64,000 bases of DNA. Origin: Paratinospora sagittata (Eukaryota; Streptophyta; Magnoliopsida; Ranunculales; Menispermaceae). This document shows, piece after piece, positions 1 to 11,366 of this stretch; within the stretch, counting starts at the first letter, position 1, and the number at the start of each line of letters is the position of its first letter. The position numbers and the translations under genes are program-made. Where the stretch lies: positions 33,740,741 through 33,804,740 of the forward strand of contig CM069593.1 of NCBI GenBank assembly GCA_035771175.1, read 5' to 3'. Under the pieces are notes generated by a model. It saw only the letters and a program-made list of their open reading frames with translations. It had not been told where the DNA came from and made no database searches.

Positions 1-49
1 TATAGCAATCAACTGCCTTTTGGATCGATAAGTTAGTTGACTGACTAGT

Positions 50-136
50 ATATTGATTGACCAATCCGTACGTAAATTTTAAATAACCACAACTTTTTCG
101 TTTTAACTATGGTTTGAGTAATTCAAAATGAGTTGA
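50..136 (+). repeat. Inverted arm A of the monomer
   Basis: This is the left arm of the large dyad inside the monomer. Its reverse complement aligns without gaps to 298-384. Using consensus bases I count about 72 of 87 matches (83%). The best-matching core is aattcaaaatg here against cattttgaatt in arm B, with the flanking gttttaact / agttaaaac and attgaccaatc / gattggtcaat pairs. The same pair recurs in every monomer at multiples of about 406 bp. Both arms differ between subfamilies but keep the symmetry. Confidence 0.92.
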
Positions 137-297
137 TGGAGAAAGAGAATATCTACAAATTCAAATGTTGTTGCTTACTTCCGGAACACCGGTCACCGTT
201 GATTAGTACTTTAAATAAATAGTAGCACCTGGTCTGGTCACTGATTACTGGAAAGTCACTTAAAGCTGCTGGTTTTTTGGATCCTTTCCTCATATTT
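137..297. repeat. Inner spacer with weak dyad and short direct repeat
   Basis: This 161-bp segment lies between the two arms. Without gaps, the left side and the reverse complement of the right side still agree at roughly half the positions for about 75 bases. The best-kept block is cttacttt...ccggtcacc against ggtcac...gaaagtcac. The spacer also holds a short direct repeat, ccggtcac-ttgatta near 189 and tggtcactgatta near 235. The dyad centre is the A/T-rich ttaaataa tract at about 217. I read this as a more diverged continuation of the inverted duplication. The weak part could partly reflect shared A/T richness. Confidence 0.7.
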
Positions 298-384
298 CCA
301 ACACATTTTGAATTACTCAAATCGGAGTTAAAACGGAAGAGTTATTGTCATTTGAAATTTATTTATCGATTGGTCAATTGATAT
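298..384 (-). repeat. Inverted arm B of the monomer
   Basis: This is the right arm of the monomer dyad and the reverse-complement partner of 50-136. The midpoint of both arm pairs is base 217. Arm B carries most of the subfamily-diagnostic bases: aaaacggaag, aaaacgaaag or aaaacgggag, and gaattactc, gaattagtc or gaatttctc. It ends in gattggtcaattgatat. A 1-bp insertion in this end (caatttgat) turns 406-bp monomers into 407-bp monomers in the right half of the window. Confidence 0.92.
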
Positions 385-454
385 GTCGGTCGGTAAGCAA
401 ACTTATATAGCAATCAATTACCTTCTGGATCGATAAGTTAGTTGACTGACTAGT
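385..454. repeat. Outer spacer and second dyad, across the monomer boundary
   Basis: This 70-bp segment separates arm B of one monomer from arm A of the next. Its left part (gtcggtcggtaagcaaactt) and right part (ataagttagttgactgac) are imperfect reverse complements around base ~420. It therefore forms the second symmetry centre of the alternating half-units. The gcaaacttatata block is among the least variable in the array. A tatatag string in most monomers resembles a TATA element, but nothing else supports a promoter here. Confidence 0.7.
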
Positions 455-2438
455 ATATTGAATGACCAATCGGTACGTAAATTTTAAATAACCACAACTT
501 ATTCGTTTTAACTATGGTTTGAGTAATTTAAAATGAGTTGGATGGAGAAAGAGAATATCTACAAATTCATAGGCTAACTTACATTCGGAACACCGGTAAC
601 CGTCGATTTGTACATTGAATATTTAGTAGGAACTGGTCTGGTCACCGATTACTAAAACGTCACCGAAAGCTGCTGGTTTTTTAGATCGCGTCCTCATATT
701 TCCAACACATTTTGAATTACTCAAATTGGAGTTAAAACGAAAGAGTTTTGGTCTTTTGACGTTTACTTATTGATTGGTCAATCGATATGCCTGTCGGTAA
801 GCAAACTTATATATCAATTAACTATCTTTTGGATCGATAACTTAGTTGACTGACTTGTATTTTGATTGACCAATAGGTACGTAAATTTTAAATAACCACA
901 ACTTTTTCGTTTTAACTGTGGTTTGAGTAATTGAAAATGAGTTTGATGGAGAAAGAGAATATCTACAAATTCATATGTTGTAGCTTACTTTCGGAGCACC
1001 GGTCACCGTTGATTAGTACTTTAAATATATAGTAGCAACTGGTCCAGTCACAGATTACTGGAAAGTCACTCAAAGTTGCTACTTTTTTAGATGCTATCCA
1101 CATATTTCCAACACATTTTGAATTACTCAAATCGGAGTTAAAACGGAAGAGTTATGGTCATTTTAAGTTTATTTATCGATTGGTCAATTGATATGTCGGT
1201 CGGTAAGCAAACTTATATAGCAATCAACTACCTTTTGGATCGATAAGTTAGTTGACTGACTAGTATATTGATTGACCAATCGGTACGTAAATTTTAAATA
1301 ACCACAACTTTTTCATTTTAACTCTGGTTTAAGTAATTCAAAATGAGTTGGATGGAGAAAAAGAATAACTACAAATTTATATGCTGTAGCTTACTTTCGG
1401 AACAACGGTCACCGTTGATTTGTACCTTAAATAATTAGTAGCAACTGGCACGGTCACTGATTACTGGAAAGTTACTCAAAGCTGCTGGTTTTTTGGATTT
1501 TCTCCACATATTTCCAGCACATTTTGAATTACTCAAATCGGAGTTAAAACGGAAGAGTTATGGTCATTTCAAGTTTATTTATCGATTGGTCAATTGATAT
1601 GTCGGTCGGTAAGCAAACTTATATAGCAATCAACTACCTTTTGGATCGATAAGTTAGTTGACTGACTAGTATATTGATTGACCAATCGGAACGTAAATAT
1701 TAAATAACCACAACTTTTTCATTTTAACTATGGTTTGAGTAATTCAAAATGAGTTCGATGGAGAAAGAGAATATCAACAAATTCATATGTTGTAGTTTAC
1801 TTTCGGAACACCGGTCACCGTTGATTAGTACTTTAAATAATTAGTAGCATCTGGTCCGGTCACTGATTACTGGAAAGTCACTCAAAGGTGCTGCTTTTTT
1901 AGATCTTGTCCTCATATTTCCAACACATTTTGAATTAGTCAAATCAGAGTTAAAACGAAAGAGTTATAGTCGTTCCAAGTTTATTTATCGATTGGTCAAT
2001 TGATATGTCGGTCGGTAAGCAAACTTATATAGCAATCAACTACCTTTTGGATCGATAAGTTAGTTGACTGACTAGTATATTGATTGACCAATCGGTACGT
2101 AAATTTTAAATAACCACAACTTTTTCATTTTAACTATGGTTTAAGTAATTCAAAATGAGTTGGATGGAGAAAGAGAATATCTACAAATTCATATGCTGTA
2201 GCTTACTTTCGAAACACCGGTCACCGTTGATTTGGACTTTAATTAATTTGTAGCAACTGGCCCTGTCACTGATTACTGGAAAGTTACTCAAAGCTGCTGG
2301 TTTTTTGGATCTTGTCCACATATTTCCAACACATTTTGAATTACTCAAATCGGAGTTAAAACGGAAGAGTTATGGTCATTTCAAGTTTATTTCTCGATTG
2401 GTCAATTGATATGTCGGTCGGTAAGCAAACTTATATAG
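411..2438 (+). repeat. Truncated HOR copy, 5 monomers (2,028 bp)
   Basis: Five monomers start at 411, 815, 1221, 1627 and 2033. The first is a B-type monomer with the shortened ataggctaac block. The B-type monomer at 2439 begins a similar series, so this block matches the first part of the following 11-monomer unit but lacks six monomers. Examples of correspondence are cagattactggaaagtcac near 1050 and 3080, and agaataactacaaattt near 1365 and 3390. It is best read as an HOR copy shortened by unequal exchange. Confidence 0.75.
2033..2438 (+). repeat. Subfamily D representative monomer
   Basis: Marks are ttttcattttaac, ggtttaagtaattc, atgctgtagc, gatttgtacttt or gatttggacttt, aattaat, ctggccctgtc, gaaagttactcaaag and ggatcttgtccacat. 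D monomers are common in the first ~27 kb and absent or much changed to the right. Confidence 0.78.
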
Positions 2439-5278
2439 CAATCAACTACCTTTTGGATCGATAAGTTAGTTGACTGACTAGTATATTGATTGACCAATCG
2501 GTATGTAAATTTTAAATAACCACAACTTATTCGTTTTAACTATGGTTTGAGTAATTTAAAATGAGTTGGATGGAGAAAGAGAATATCTACAAATTCATAG
2601 GCTAACTTACATTCGGAACACCGGTAACCGTCGATTTGTACATTGAATATTTAGTAGGACCTGGTCCAGTCACCGATTACTAAAACGTCACCGAAAGCTG
2701 CTGGTTTTTTAGATCGCGTCCTCATATTTCCAACACATTTTGAATTACTCAAATTGGAGTTAAAATGAAAGAGTTATGGTCTTTTGACGTTTAGTTATTG
2801 ATTGGTCAATCGATATGCCTGTCGGTAAGCAAACTTATATATCAATTAACTATCTTTTGGATCGATAACTTAGTTGACTGACTTGTATATTGATTGACCA
2901 ATCGGTACGTAAGTTTTAAATAACCACAACTTTTTCGTTTTAACTGTGGTTTGAGTAATTGAAAATGAGTTTGATGGAGAAAGAGAATATCTACAAATTC
3001 ATATGCTGTAGCTTACTTTCAGAGCACCGGTCACCGTTGATTAGTACTTTAAATATATAGTAGCAACTGGTCCAGTCACAGATTACTAGAAAGTCACTCA
3101 AAGTTGCTGCTTTTTTAGATCCTATCCACATATTTCCAACACATTTTGAATTACTCAAATCGGAGTTAAAACGGAAGAGTTATGGTCATTTCAAGTTTAT
3201 TTATCGATTGGTCAATTGATATGTCGGTCGGTAAGCAAACTTATATAGCAATCAACTACCTTTTGGATCGATAAGTTAGTTGACTGACTAGTATATTGAT
3301 TGACCAATCGGTACGTAAATTTTAAATAACCACAACTTTTTCATTTTAACTCTGGTTTAAGTAATTCAAAATGAGTTGGATGGAGAAAAAGAATAACTAC
3401 AAATTTATATGCTGTAGCTTACTTTTGGAACACCGGTCACCGTTGATTTGTACCTTAAATAATTAGTAGCAACTGGCCCGGTCACTGATTACTGGAAAGT
3501 TACTCAAAGCTGCTGGTTGTTTGGATCTTCTCCACATATTTCCAGCACATTTTGAATTACTCAAATTGGAGTTAAAACGGAAGAGTTATAGTCATTTCAA
3601 GTTTATTTATCGATTGGTCAATTGATATGTCGGTCGGTAAGCAAACTTATATAGCAATCAACTACCTTTTGGATCGATAAGTTAGTTGACTGACTAGTAT
3701 ATTGATTGACCAATCGGAACGTAAATATTAAATAACCACAACTTTTTCATTTTAACTATGGTTTGAGTAATTCAGAATGAGTTGGATGGAGAAAGAGAAT
3801 ATCAACAAATTCATATGTTGTAGCTTACTTCCGGAACACCGGTCACCGTTGATTAGTACTTTAAATAATTAGTACCAACTGGTCTGGTCACTGATAACTG
3901 GAAAGTCACTCAAAGCTGCTGGTTTTTTGGATCCTATCCTCATATTTCCAACACATTTTGAATTACTCAAATCGGAGTTAAAACGGAAGAGTAATGGTCA
4001 TTTCAAGTTTATTTATCGATTGGTCAATTGATATGTCGGTCGGTAAGCAAACTTATATAGCGATCAACTACCTTTTGGATCGATAAGTTAGTTGACTGAC
4101 TAGTATATTGATTGACCAATCAGAACGTAAGTATTAAATAACCACAACTTTTTCATTTTAACTATGGTTTGAGTAATTCAAAATGAGTTGGATGGAGAAA
4201 GAGAATATCAACAAATTCATATGTTGTAGTTTACTTTCGGAACACCGGTCACCGTTGATTAGTACTTTAAATAATTAGTAGCAACTGGTCTGGTCACTGA
4301 TAACTGGAAAGTCACTCAAAGCTGCTGGTTTTTTGGATCCTATCCTCATATTTCCAACACATTTTGGATTACTCAAATCGGAGTTAAAACGGAAGAGTGA
4401 TGGTCATTTCAAGTTTATTTATCGATTGCTCAATTGATAATTCGGTCGGTAAGCAAACTTATATAGCAATCAACTACCTTTTGGATCGATAAGTTAGTTG
4501 ACTGACTAGTATATTGATTGACCAATCCGTACGTAAATTTTAAATAACCACAACTTTTTCGTTTTAACTATGGTTTGAGTAATTCAAAATGAGTTTGATG
4601 GAGAAAGAGAATATCTACAAATTCATATGTTGTAGCTTACTTTCGGAACACCGGTCACCGTTGATTAGTACTTTAAATAATTAGTAGCATCTGGTCCGGT
4701 CACTGATTACTGGAAAGTCACTCAAAGGTGCTGCTTTTTTAGATCCTGTCCTCATATTTCCAACACATTTTGAATTAGTCAAATCAGAGTTAAAACGAAA
4801 GAGTTATAGTCGTTCCAAGTTTATTTATCGATTGGTCAATTGATATGTCGGTCGGTAAGCAAACTTATATAGCAATCAACTACCTTTTGGATCGATAAGT
4901 TAGTTGACTGACTAGTATATTGAATGACCAATCGGTACGTAAATTTTAAATAACCACAACTTTTTCATTTTAACTATGGTTTAAGTAATTCAAAATGAGT
5001 TGGATGGAGAAAGAGAATATCTACAAATTCATATGCTGTAGCTTACTTCCGGAACACCGGTCACCGTTGATTTGTACTTTAATTAATTAGTAGCAACTGG
5101 CCCTGTCACTGATTACTGGAAAGTTACTCAAAGCTGCTGGTTTTTTGGATCTTGTCCACATATTTCCAACACATTTTGAATTACTCAAATCAGAGTTAAA
5201 ACGGAAGAGTTATGGACATTTCAAGTTTATTTATCGATTGGTCAATTGATATGTTGGTCGGTAAGCAAACTTATATAG

Positions 5279-5684
5279 CAATCAACTACCTTTTGGATCG
5301 ATAAGTTAGTTGACTGACTAGTATATTGATTGACCAATCGGTACGTAAATTTTAAATAACCACAACTTTTTCGTTTTAACTATGGTTTGAGTAATTCAAA
5401 ATGAGTTGGATGGAGAAAGAGAATATCTACAAATTCATATGTTGTAGCTTACTTCCGGAACACCGGTCACCGTTGATTAGTACTTTAAATAATTAGTAGC
5501 AACTGGTCTGGTCACTGATAACTGGAAAGTCACTCAAAGCTGCTGGTTTTTTGGATCCTATCCTCATATTTCCAACACATTTTGAATTACTCAAATCGGA
5601 GTTAAAACGGAAGAGTAATGGTCATTTCAAGTTTATTTATCGATTGGTCAATTGATATGTCGGTCGGTAAGCAAACTTATATAG
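5279..5684 (+). repeat. Subfamily A representative monomer
   Basis: Marks are gagttggatggag, ttacttccgg, gattagtactttaaataattag, ctggtctggtcactg, caaagctgctgg, ggatcctatcctc, gaattactcaaatcgg and aaaacggaagag followed by tcatttcaag. This is close to what I would take as the consensus of the family. Confidence 0.8.
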
Positions 5685-6496
5685 CGATCAACTACCTTTT
5701 GGATCGATAAGTTAGTTGACTGACTAGTATAATGATTGACCAATCATAACGTAAGTATTAAATAACCACAACTTTTTCATTTTAACAATGGTTTGAGTAA
5801 TTCAAAATGAGTTGGATGGAGAAAGAGAATATCAACAAATTCATATGTTGTAGTTTACTTTCGGAACACCGGTCACCGTTGATTAGTACTTTAAATAATT
5901 AGTAGCAACTGGTCTGGTCACTGATAACTGGAAAGTCACTCAAAGCTGCTGGTTTTTTGGATCCTATCCTCATATTTCCAACACATTTTGAATTACTCAA
6001 ATCGGAGTTAAAACGGAAGAGTTATGGTCATTTCAAGTTTATTTATCGATTGGTCAATTGATAATTCGGTCGGTAAGCAAACTTATATAGCAATCAACTA
6101 CCTTTTGGATCGATAAGTTAGTTGACTGACTAGTATATTGATTGACCAATCCGTACGTAAATTTTAAATAACCACAGCTTTTTCGTTTTAACTATGGTTT
6201 GAGTAATTCAAAATGAGTTTGATGGAGAAAGAGAATATCTACAAATTCATATGTTGTAGCTTACTTTCGGAACACCGGTCACCGTTGATTAGTACTTTAA
6301 ATAATTAGTAGCATCTGGTCCGGTCACTGATTACTGGAAAGTCACTCAAAGGTGCTGCTTTTTTAGATCCTGTCCTCATATTTCCAACACATTTTGAATT
6401 AGTCAAATCAGAGTTAAAACGAAAGAGTTATAGTCGTTCCAAGTTTATTTATCGATTGGTCAATTGATATGTCGGTCGGTAAGCAAACTTATATAG

Positions 6497-6902
6497 CAAT
6501 CAACTACCTTTTGGATCGATAAGTTAGTTGACTGACTAGTATATTGATTGACCAATCGGTACGTAAATTTTAAATAACCACAACTTTTTCATTTTAACTA
6601 TGGTTTAAGTAATTCAAAATGAGTTGGGTGGAGAAAGAGAATATCTACAAATTCAAATGCTGTAGCTTACTTCCGGAACACCGGTCACCGTTGATTAGTA
6701 CTTTAAATAATTAGTAGCATCTGGTCCGGTCACTGATTACTGGAAAGTCACTCAAAGGTGCTGCTTTTTTAGATCCTGTCCTCATATTTCCAACACATTT
6801 TGAATTAGTCAAATCAGAGTTAAAACGAAAGAGTTATAGTCGTTCCAAGTTTATTTATCGATTGGTCAATTGATATGTCGGTCGGTAAGCAAACTTATAT
6901 AG
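6497..6902 (+). repeat. Chimeric monomer (D-like start, C-like end)
   Basis: The left part has the D-like signature (ttttcattttaac, tttaagtaattc, gagttgggtgg, atgctgtagc). From about 6,690 it switches to the C signature (gattagtac, gcatctggtccgg, ggtgctgcttttttag, gaattagtc, gttatagtcgttcc). The right part repeats the end of the preceding monomer. The matching monomer in copy 2 (10,961-11,366) keeps the D signature throughout. The switch lies in the shared tract of about 6,660-6,693, so exchange or conversion occurred inside the monomer. Confidence 0.82.
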
Positions 6903-9900
6903 CAATCAACTACCTTTTGGATCGATAAGTTAGTTGACTGACTAGTATATTGATTGACCAATCGGTATGTAAATTTTAAATAACCACAACTTATTCGTTT
7001 TAACTATGGTTTGAGTAATTTAAAATGAGTTGGATGGAGAAAGAGAATATCTACAAATTCATAGGCTAACTTACATTCGGAACACCGGTAACCGTCGATT
7101 TGTACATTGAATATTTAGTAGGACCTGGTCCAGTCACCGATTTCTAAAACGTCACCGAAAGCTGCTGGTTTTTTAGATCGCGTCCTCATATTTCCAACAC
7201 ATTTTGAATTACTCAAATTGGAGTTAAAATGAAAGAGTTATGGTCTTTTGACGTTTAGTTATTGATTGGTCAATCGATATGCCTGTCGGTAAGCAAACTT
7301 ATATATCAATTAACTATCTTTTGGATCGATAACTTAGTTGACTTACTTGTATATTGATTGACCAATCGGTACGTAAATTTTAAATAACCACAACTTTTTC
7401 GTTTTAACTGTGGTTTGAGTAATTGAAAATGAGTTTGATGGAGAAAGAGAATATCTACAAATTCATATGCTGTAGCTTACTTTCAGAGCACCGGTCACCG
7501 TTGATTAGTACTTTAAATATATAGTAGCAACTGGTCCAGTCACAGATTACTAGAAAGTCACTCAAAGTTGCTGCTTTTTTAGATCCTATCCACATATTTC
7601 CAACACATTTTGAATTACTCAAATCAGAGTTAAAACGGAAGAGTTATGGTCATTTCAAGTTTATTTATCGATTGGTCAATTGATATGTCGGTCGGTAAGC
7701 AAACTTATATAGCAATCAACTACCTTTTGGATCGATAAGTTAGTTGACTGACTAGTATATTGATTGACCAATCGGTACGTAAATTTTAAATAACCACAAC
7801 TTTTTCATTTTAACTCTGGTTTAAGTAATTCAAAATGAGTTCGATGGAGAAAAAGAATAACTACAAATTTATATGTTGTAGCTTACTTTTGGAACACCGG
7901 TCACCGTTGATTTGTACCTTAAATAATTAGTAGCAACTGGCCCGGTCACTGATTACTGGAAAGTTACTCAAAGCTGCTGGTTGTTTGGATCTTCTCCACA
8001 TATTTCCAGCACATTTTGAATTACTCAAATTGGAGTTAAAACGGAAGAGTTATGGTCATTTCAAGTTTATTTATCGATTGGTCAATTGATATGTCGGTCG
8101 GTAAGCAAACTTATATAGCAATCAACTACCTTTTGGATCGATAAGTTAGTTGACTGACTAGTATATTGATTGACCAATCGGAACGTAAATATTAAATAAC
8201 CACAACTTTTTCATTTTAACTATGGTTTGAGTAATTCAGAATGAGTTGGATGGAGAAAGAGAATATCAACAAATTCATATGTTGTAGCTTACTTCCGGAA
8301 CACCGGTCACCGTTGATTAGTACTTTAAATAATTAGTACCAACTGGTCTGGTCACTGATAACTGGAAAGTCACTCAAAGCTGCTGGTTTTTTGGATCATA
8401 TCCTCATATTTCCAACACATTTTGAATTACTCAAATCGGAGTTAAAACGGAAGAGTAATGGTCATTTCAAGTTTATTTATCGATTGGTCAATTGATATGT
8501 CGGTCGGTAAGCAAACTTATATAGCGATCAACTACCTTTTGGATCGATAAGTTAGTTGACTGACTAGTATATTGATTGACCAATCAGAACGTAAGTATTA
8601 AATAACCACAACTTTTTCATTTTAACTATGGTTTGAGTAATTCAAAATGAGTTGGATGGAGAAAGAGAATATCAACAAATTCATATGTTGTAGTTTACTT
8701 TCGGAACACCGGTCACCGTTGATTAGTACTTTAAATAATTAGTAGCAACTGGTCTGGTCACTGATAACTGGAAAGTCACTCAAAGCTGCTGGTTTTTTGG
8801 ATCCTATCCTCATATTTCCAACACATTTTGGATTACTCAAATCGGAGTTAAAACGGAAGAGTGATGGTCATTTCAAGTTTATTTATCGATTACTCAATTG
8901 ATAATTCGGTCGGTAAGCAAACTTATATAGCAATCAACTACCTTTTGGATCGATAAGTTAGTTGACTGACTAGTATATTGATTGACCAATCGGTACGTAA
9001 ATTTTAAATAACCACAACTTTTTCGTTTTAACTATGGTTTGAGTAATTCAAAATGAGTTTGATGGAGAAAGAGAATATCTACAAATTCATATGTTGTAGC
9101 TTACTTTCGGAACACCGGTCACCGTTGATTAGTACTTTAAATAATTAGTAGCATCTGGTCCGGTCACTGATTACTGGAAAGTCACTCAAAGGTGCTGCTT
9201 TTTTAGATCCTATCCTCATATTTCCAACACATTTTGAATTAGTCAAATCAGAGTTAAAACGAAAGAGTTATAGTCGTTCCAAGTTTATTTATCGATTGGT
9301 CAATTGATATGTCGGTCGGTAAGCAAACTTATATAGCAATCAACTACCTTTTGGATCGATAAGTTAGTTGACTGACTAGTATATTGAATGACCAATCGGT
9401 ACGTAAATTTTAAATAACCACAACTTTTTCATTTTAACTATGGTTTAAGTAATTCAAAATGAGTTGGATGGAGAAAGAGAATATCTACAAATTCATATGC
9501 TGTAGCTTACTTCCGGAACGCCGGTCACCGTTGATTTGTACTTTAATTAATTAGTAGCAACTGGCCCTGTCACTGATTACTGGAAAGTTACTCAAAGCTG
9601 CTGGTTTTTTGGATCTTGTCCACATATTTCCAACACATTTTGAATTACTCAAATCAGAGTTAAAACGGAAGAGTTATGGTCATTTCAAGTTTATTTATCG
9701 ATTGGTCAATTGATATGTTGGTCGGTAAGCAAACTTATATAGCAATCAACTACCTTTTGGATCGATAAGTTAGTTGACTGACTAGTATATTGATTGACCA
9801 ATCGGTACGTAAATTTTAAATAACCACAACTTTTTCGTTTTAACTATGGTTTGAGTAATTCAAAATGAGTTGGATGGAGAAAGAGAATATCTACAAATTC

Positions 9901-11366
9901 ATATGTTGTAGCTTACTTCCGGAACACCGGTCACCGTTGATTAGTACTTTAAATAATTAGTAGCAACTGGTCTGGTCACTGATAACTGGAAAGTCACTCA
10001 AAGCTGCTGGTTTTTTGGATCCTATCCTCATATTTCCAACACATTTTGAATTACTCAAATCGGAGTTAAAACGGAAGAGTAATGGTCATTTCAAGTTTAT
10101 TTATCGATTGGTCAATTGATATGTCGGTCGGTAAGCAAACTTATATAGCGATCAACTACCTTTTGGATCGATAAGTTAGTTGACTGACTAGTATAATGAT
10201 TGACCAATCATAACGTAAGTATTAAATAACCACAACTTTTTCATTTTAACTATGGTTTGAGTAATTCAAAATGAGTTGGATGGAGAAAGAGAATATCAAC
10301 AAATTCATATGTTGTAGTTTACTTTCGGAACACCGGTCACCGTTGATTAGTACTTTAAATAATTAGTAGCAACTGGTCTGGTCACCGATAACTGGAAAGT
10401 CACTCAAAGCTGCTGGTTTTTTGGATCCTATCGTCATATTTCCAACACATTTTGAATTACTCAAATCGGAGTTAAAACGGAAGAGTTATGGTCATTTCAA
10501 GTTTATTTATCGATTGGTCAATTGATAATTCGGTCGGTAAGCAAACTTATATAACAATCAACTACCTTTTGGATCGATAAGTTAGTTGACTGACTAGTAT
10601 ATTGATTGACCAATCCGTACGTAAATTTTAAATAACCACAGCTTTTTCGTTTTAACTATGGTTTGAGTAATTCAAAATGAGTTTGATGGAGAAAGAGAAT
10701 ATCTACAAATTCATATGTTGTAGCTTACTTTCGGAACACCGGTCACCGTTGATTAGTACTTTAAATAATTAGTAGCATCTGGTCCGGTCACTGATTACTG
10801 GAAAGTCACTCAAAGGTGCTGCTTTTTTAGATCCTGTCCTCATATTTCCAACACATTTTGAATTAGTCAAATCAGAGTTAAAACGAAAGAGTTATAGTCG
10901 TTCCAAGTTTATTTATCGATTGGTCAATTGATATGTCGGTCGGTAAGCAAACTTATATAGCAATCAACTACCTTTTGGATCGATAAGTTAGTTGACTGAC
11001 TAGTATATTGATTGACCAATCGGTACGTAAATTTTAAATAACCACAACTTTTTCATTTTAACTATGGTTTAAGTAATTCAAAATGAGTTGGGTGGAGAAA
11101 GAGAATATCTACAAATTCATATGCTGCAGCTTACTTCCGGAACACCGGTCACCGTTGATTTGTACTTTAATTAATTAGTAGCAACTGGCCCTGTCACTGA
11201 TTACTGGAAAGTTACTCAAAGCTGCTGGTTTTTTGGATCTTGTCCACATATTTCCAACACATTTTGAATTACTCAAATCGGAGTTAAAACGGAAGAGTTA
11301 TGGTCATTTCAAGTTTATTTATCGGTTGGTCAATTGATATGTCGGTCGGAAAGCAAACTTATATAG
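6903..11366 (+). repeat. 11-monomer HOR, copy 2 (4,464 bp)
   Basis: This block is collinear with 2439-6902 over its full length, with only scattered substitutions. Examples are ggatcatatcctc near 8395 against ggatcctatcctc near 3930, and gagttcgatgg near 7840 against gagttggatgg near 3377. The next monomer (11,367) is not B-type, so the 11-monomer register ends here. From about 10,555 the sequence also belongs to a 12-monomer period that continues to the right. Confidence 0.87.

Larger units (their letters stand above)
6..410 (+). repeat. Reference satellite monomer (405 bp)
   Basis: This first complete monomer is used to describe the internal map. In order it holds: the right part of the outer dyad with ctaccttttgg-like sequence, atcgataag and ttgactgac; inverted arm A (50-136); an inner spacer (137-297) with the accggtcacc block and the T/A-rich centre around 217; inverted arm B (298-384); and the tcggtcggtaagcaaactta block leading into the next monomer. 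Most monomers have recurring 6-bp palindromes: actagt, atcgat, accggt, agtact and often ggatcc. These should give a ~406-bp digestion ladder. This copy has private changes, such as gagttgatgg instead of gagttggatgg, which makes it 405 bp. Confidence 0.95.
2439..6902 (+). repeat. 11-monomer HOR, copy 1 (4,464 bp)
   Basis: Eleven monomers run from the B-type monomer at 2439 to the next equivalent B monomer at 6903. Diagnostic variants recur exactly 4,464 bp apart: gcgatcaac at 4061 and 8525, the same variant at 5685 and 10149, and cggtatgtaaat near 2500 and 6964. The order is one B monomer, a C-like monomer, and then alternating A-, C- and D-like monomers. The last monomer (6497-6902) is a chimera, annotated separately. 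Confidence 0.88.

Noticed and set aside
401..410. TATA-box promoter from acttatatag
   Set aside because: The string is part of the conserved monomer and recurs ~157 times; there is no downstream gene or other promoter element. Satellite transcription is possible but not shown by this.
369..467. Separate small inverted repeat gattggtcaat / attgaccaatc across the monomer boundary
   Set aside because: It is real but only the outer end of the 87-bp arms, so it is covered by the dyad annotation and not an independent element.
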